Origin: CAZTXD01 sp964617995
GTDB lineage: Bacteria > Actinomycetota > Acidimicrobiia > Spongiisociales > ZC4RG35
Direction of reading: 5' to 3'
NCBI GenBank assembly: GCA_964617995.1
Contig: CAZTXD010000153.1
Coordinates: forward strand, 1 to 8,277
DNA: 8,277 bases
Both the position numbers and the translations under genes were made by a program. The notes under the pieces are model-generated. The model did no database searches, was not told the origin of the DNA, and worked only from the letters and a program-made list of their open reading frames with translations. Below, piece by piece: positions 5,822 to 8,277 of the stretch. Numbering within the stretch: position 1 is the first letter of the stretch; each line of letters begins with the position of its first letter.

Positions 5822-7246
5822 ATGCAGATCCAACCCGTCTCGGATGTGGTGTGGGAGATCTCGCCCGAAGATGGAATGATCGTGCCGGGCCGCATCTTCA
5901 TCTCGGCCGACCTTGCCCACCCGGAAGCCCTGGAGGACGCAGCACGACAGGTCGCCGGGGTCGCTCATCTTCCCGGCATCCGGACGGCCTCGTTCGCCAT
6001 GCCCGACATCCACTGGGGGTACGGATTTCCCATCGGCGGAGTGGCCGCCACCGACGTGTCGGCGGGAGGCGTCGTGTCACCCGGGGGCGTCGGCTTCGAC
6101 ATCTGCTGTGGGGTGAGGCTGCTGGCTTCCCGCTTCTCGGAAGCCGACTTCACCAGGCACCGTGAAGAGATCATGTCCAACCTCCACCGCCTCATCCCTC
6201 GGGGCGTGGGGAAGGGTGCCATCGCTCCCCCGGGCCTCGTGAGCGACGTCCTCGAAGGAGGCGCCGCCGCCGCCCTCACCGCCGGCTACGGCTGGGAGGA
6301 GGATCTGGAGAGATGTGAGGAGCGCGGCACTTCCGCCGGAGCCGAGCCGGGCAGGATCAGCGACAAGGCGCTGGCGCGTGGCGAGGACCAGCTCGGATCG
6401 CTGGGCGGAGGCAATCACTTTCTCGAGGTCCAGGTCGTGGAGACCGTCAGCGACGCCGACACCGCCCGGACCTTCGGGCTCGAGCCCGGGATGGTGGTGG
6501 TGATGCTCCACTGTGGCTCCCGAGGACTCGGCCATCAGACCTGCACCGACCAACTCCGCCGGGTCGGACCGGCCATGAGCCGATACGGCATCGCGGTTCC
6601 CGACCGCCAGCTCGCCTGCGTCCCGGTCGACTCGGCGGAGGGACGTGACTACCTGGGAGCGATGGGCGCAGCGGCGAACTTCGCCTGGGCGAATCGCCAC
6701 GTTCTGGCACACGCCGCCAGGGAGGCATTCGCAGAGGCCTTCGGCCTGACACTGGAGGACACGGGCATGCGCCTCGTCTACGACGTCGCCCACAACCTCG
6801 CCAAGGTCGAAGACCACGATGTCGACGGCGACTCGCTAGAGCTGTGCGTGCATCGCAAGGGCGCCACCCGCGCCTTCGGTCCTCACCATCGTGATCTGCC
6901 TTCGGATCTGGCACCCGTCGGCCAGCCTGTCCTCATCCCGGGTTCCATGGGCACGGCCTCGTGGGTGATGAGCGGGGTGGTCGACAACCCGGCCTTCGCC
7001 TCCGCTGCCCATGGGGCGGGGCGGGTCATGAGCCGCAAGCAGGCCAAGCGCCGGCAACCGGGTGCCGAGGTACGGGAGAGCCTGGAGGCGTCGGGAATTT
7101 CGGTCCGTCCCGGTTCGGTGGCTCTCCTCTCCGAGGAGGCACCGTATGCCTATAAGGACGTCGACGCGGTGGTCGACATATGTGCCCGGGCCGGACTGGC
7201 CGCCAAGGTCGCCCGACTCCGTCCGCTGGGCGTGGTGAAAGGCTGA
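5822..7246 (+). CDS. rtcB: RNA-splicing ligase RtcB (3'-phosphate/2',3'-cyclic phosphate to 5'-OH)
   Basis: 474 aa from the ATG at 5822, which has GAGGG four bases upstream; a GTG at 5798 is possible but adds eight non-family residues. RtcB is a GTP- and Mn-dependent ligase joining RNA ends with 3'-phosphate and 5'-hydroxyl, used in tRNA or stress-damage repair. Landmarks are AMPDIHWGYGFPIGG (59-73), GFDICCGVRL (91-100) with metal ligands D93 and C96, GGGNHF with H199, HCGSRGLGHQ with H230 and H238, VAHNLAKVE with H324, and AAHGAGR with H397, equivalent to the histidine that takes GMP in the Pyrococcus enzyme. VHRKGATRAFGP (343-354) is also typical. All catalytic residues are present and the length is normal. 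The usual DINCG is DICCG here, with C95 beside the metal cysteine. It follows archease after 48 bases, presumably in one transcript. Confidence 0.96.
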   Translation: MQIQPVSDVVWEISPEDGMIVPGRIFISADLAHPEALEDAARQVAGVAHLPGIRTASFAMPDIHWGYGFPIGGVAATDVSAGGVVSPGGVGFDICCGVRLLASRFSEADFTRHREEIMSNLHRLIPRGVGKGAIAPPGLVSDVLEGGAAAALTAGYGWEEDLERCEERGTSAGAEPGRISDKALARGEDQLGSLGGGNHFLEVQVVETVSDADTARTFGLEPGMVVVMLHCGSRGLGHQTCTDQLRRVGPAMSRYGIAVPDRQLACVPVDSAEGRDYLGAMGAAANFAWANRHVLAHAAREAFAEAFGLTLEDTGMRLVYDVAHNLAKVEDHDVDGDSLELCVHRKGATRAFGPHHRDLPSDLAPVGQPVLIPGSMGTASWVMSGVVDNPAFASAAHGAGRVMSRKQAKRRQPGAEVRESLEASGISVRPGSVALLSEEAPYAYKDVDAVVDICARAGLAAKVARLRPLGVVKG

Positions 7247-7255
7247 CCCCGAGCC

Positions 7256-7276
7256 CCTCGCGGTCGATACGCGAGG
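7256..7276. terminator. hairpin between rtcB and the convergent nucleotidyltransferase gene
   Basis: A perfect 7-bp stem, CCTCGCG (7256-7262) with CGCGAGG (7270-7276), encloses a 7-base loop. It sits in the 52-base gap between two genes that end toward each other. No T-run follows on either strand, so it is at best a weak or factor-assisted bidirectional terminator, or a 3'-end stabiliser. Confidence 0.45.
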
Positions 7277-7298
7277 CTGGAATCCGGACCCGAACCGA

Positions 7299-7883
7299 TC
7301 ACTTCGCCAGGTGCCTGGCCAGCTCCCACCGCCGACGATCCTTGTCACGTTTGGATCGGCGCAACCGCTCGAGGACGGGACGGACATCGGCGACGACGAC
7401 CTCCCTGCCTTCGATGCGGGTCTTCCATGAGCCGACCAGCAGCTCCCGGTATGTGCCGGTCAGACGGGGCACGATGTCGAGGATTCCACGTTCGGTGACA
7501 AAGCGGTGGTTTAGGTTCGCCTCGATAGCCGGGTTGGGTCGCCATCGCCGGATCTCATCGATCGTCAAGCTGTACTCCCAGCCTGGAACACACTCGGGAA
7601 ACGCATCGAGATGCTCGAGGACAGCAGCGAGCCGCTGAAGGTTCTCCTCTCCCAGGTCGGGGACCACGTCGAGATCGCCCGGCGACAGTTCGACTCCAGC
7701 CGCCACGAGCACCACCGACCCATCGAGCACCCAATGGACACCGGCAGCGTCGAGCTCTCTCACCAGGGCACCAACGTCGAGAGGAGGCGGCGGGAAGGCC
7801 GCGTGAGGAAGATCCCGGGGCTGATCGTGGAGGCACGCCACCGCTGCCCGACGCCACCCGGCCCAGTCGGGACTCGGTGTCAT
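7299..7883 (-). CDS. nucleotidyltransferase-fold protein (AbiEii/DUF6036-like)
   Basis: 194 aa from the ATG at 7883, with AAGGTGAGG just upstream. The polymerase-beta-type minimal nucleotidyltransferase pattern is visible: LDGS at 53-56 with a helix after it, the acidic pair D70-L-D72 in GDLDVVPD, and a third acidic residue D136 in GILDIV. The C-terminus (SKRDKDRRRWELARHL, 177-192) resembles the RPKD-type ending of AbiEii and DUF6036 proteins. Such proteins are thought to transfer nucleotides to RNA, protein or small molecules; some act as toxins in phage-defence pairs, others are orphans. No antitoxin gene adjoins it here, so a toxin role is not supported. It is convergent with rtcB and divergent from a small zinc-finger-like gene. 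Substrate unknown. Confidence 0.75.
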   Translation of the reverse strand: MTPSPDWAGWRRAAVACLHDQPRDLPHAAFPPPPLDVGALVRELDAAGVHWVLDGSVVLVAAGVELSPGDLDVVPDLGEENLQRLAAVLEHLDAFPECVPGWEYSLTIDEIRRWRPNPAIEANLNHRFVTERGILDIVPRLTGTYRELLVGSWKTRIEGREVVVADVRPVLERLRRSKRDKDRRRWELARHLAK

Positions 7884-7952
7884 CGCCTCACCTTGGCATG
7901 TCGCCCACGATCACTCCAACCGTTGTCGACGGGGTATGCGAACCTGGATCGC

Positions 7953-8234
7953 GTGGAAACCGACGAGGTACGTTGGTGGACGTTCCGGCCGGCCCAGAAC
8001 CTCTCGGCCGCCGTCTACCGATGCCCTTTCTGCGACGAGAGGCTCACCGCCCTATCCGAGCACATGCTGGTCACACCGGAAGGCGACAGCTCCCGTAGAC
8101 GCCACGCCCACACCGAATGCGTCTCAGAGGCGCGCCGTGCGGGCCGTATGCCCACCCGGGACGAGTGGCTGGCAACCCAACCCCGAGCACCCTCCTGGTG
8201 GAACCGGCTGCTGGGTCGCGACCGACGCCGGTGA
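7953..8234 (+). CDS. small CxxC/HxxC putative zinc-binding protein, uncharacterised
   Basis: 93 aa from a GTG; the frame is open further upstream but there it shadows the opposite-strand nucleotidyltransferase gene. The body has VRWWTFRPAQ (6-15), then CPFC (24-27), ALSEHMLVTPEGDSS (33-47), RRRHAHTEC with H53 and C56, PTRDEWLATQP (67-77), and a basic Trp-rich tail SWWNRLLGRDRRR. C24, C27, H53 and C56 would make one C2HC zinc site. I recall similar unnamed proteins from actinobacteria but know of no function. The basic tail could contact nucleic acid, which is speculation. Start assignment is uncertain because no strong Shine-Dalgarno precedes the GTG. The 69 bases separating it from the divergent gene must hold both promoters. 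Confidence 0.72.
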   Translation: METDEVRWWTFRPAQNLSAAVYRCPFCDERLTALSEHMLVTPEGDSSRRRHAHTECVSEARRAGRMPTRDEWLATQPRAPSWWNRLLGRDRRR

Positions 8235-8247
8235 CTGCCTTCCCTCA

Positions 8248-8270
8248 GGGTGGTGGGGCGTTGGGGAGGG
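8248..8270 (+). other. four-run G tract, possible G-quadruplex
   Basis: Four runs of three or four G (8248-8250, 8255-8258, 8263-8266, 8268-8270) are separated by loops of 4, 4 and 1 bases, starting 13 bases after the stop of the zinc-binding protein. CCTTCCC at 8238-8244 can alternatively pair with GGGGAGG at 8263-8269 (one G-U pair), giving a terminator-like hairpin without a T-run. Confidence 0.4.
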
Positions 8271-8277
8271 TGGTGTG

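Noticed and set aside
7611..7952. Upstream half of the plus-strand frame ending at 8234
   Set aside because: It lies entirely opposite the nucleotidyltransferase gene and its intergenic region and lacks family-like sequence; only the last 93 residues look real.
1..8277. tRNA genes, CRISPR arrays, insertion sequences, attachment sites
   Set aside because: No cloverleaf with T-loop consensus, no regularly spaced repeats, no transposase or integrase and no terminal inverted repeats were seen by eye.

Overview
High-GC chromosomal window with eleven protein-coding calls: ten well supported and one small candidate ORF. Codon use is GC-rich throughout. A HutC-type GntR regulator with a CTAG-centred operator and a Gram-positive-type GAAC-N4-GTTC (LexA-like) box both point to an actinobacterium. 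I would guess the Acidimicrobiia or a neighbouring lineage, but that placement is inference. I see no mobile element, CRISPR array, rRNA or tRNA, and no stretch over 300 bases lacks a gene.

Region 1 (1-3322) is a compact sugar-phosphate catabolic locus. A UPF0309-type SIS-domain phosphosugar protein (12-821, minus) diverges from a GntR/HutC regulator (947-1672, plus). The regulator overlaps a ROK-family sugar kinase by 4 bases. The kinase runs tail to tail into a DeoC-family aldolase (2577-3272, minus), with a 22-base overlap. An identical 12-base operator, ATGTCTAGACAA, occurs twice: between the divergent SIS and GntR genes (909-920) and just upstream of the aldolase (3303-3314). Its core GTCTAGAC fits the HutC-family consensus GTMTAKAC. 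The regulator therefore probably controls itself plus kinase, SIS protein and aldolase as a self-contained regulon. The logic would be sugar, phosphosugar, isomerisation, then retro-aldol cleavage. The substrate is unknown; an amino sugar or deoxy sugar is most likely.

Region 2 (3323-5231) reads on the minus strand. A group-2 type sigma-70 family factor (4185-5105) is followed by a short-chain dehydrogenase (3323-4126) that appears to start at CTG. The sigma factor departs from the housekeeping pattern at residues equivalent to those reading the -10 and -35 elements. Its 5' flank carries a perfect CGAAC-N4-GTTCG palindrome, a strong candidate SOS (LexA) box.

Region 3 (5232-7246, plus) is an RNA-repair operon: a possible 41-residue small protein, archease, and the GTP-dependent RNA ligase RtcB with all expected catalytic residues. 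It diverges from the sigma gene, so the candidate SOS box lies in the shared intergenic region.

Region 4 (7247-8277) has a hairpin between convergent genes and a nucleotidyltransferase-fold protein of the AbiEii/DUF6036 type (7299-7883, minus). A 93-residue CxxC/HxxC putative zinc-binding protein (7953-8234, plus) diverges from it. A G-rich four-run tract follows that stop codon. The most interesting links are the two-site sugar regulon and the candidate damage-responsive sigma factor placed head to head with an RNA-repair operon.
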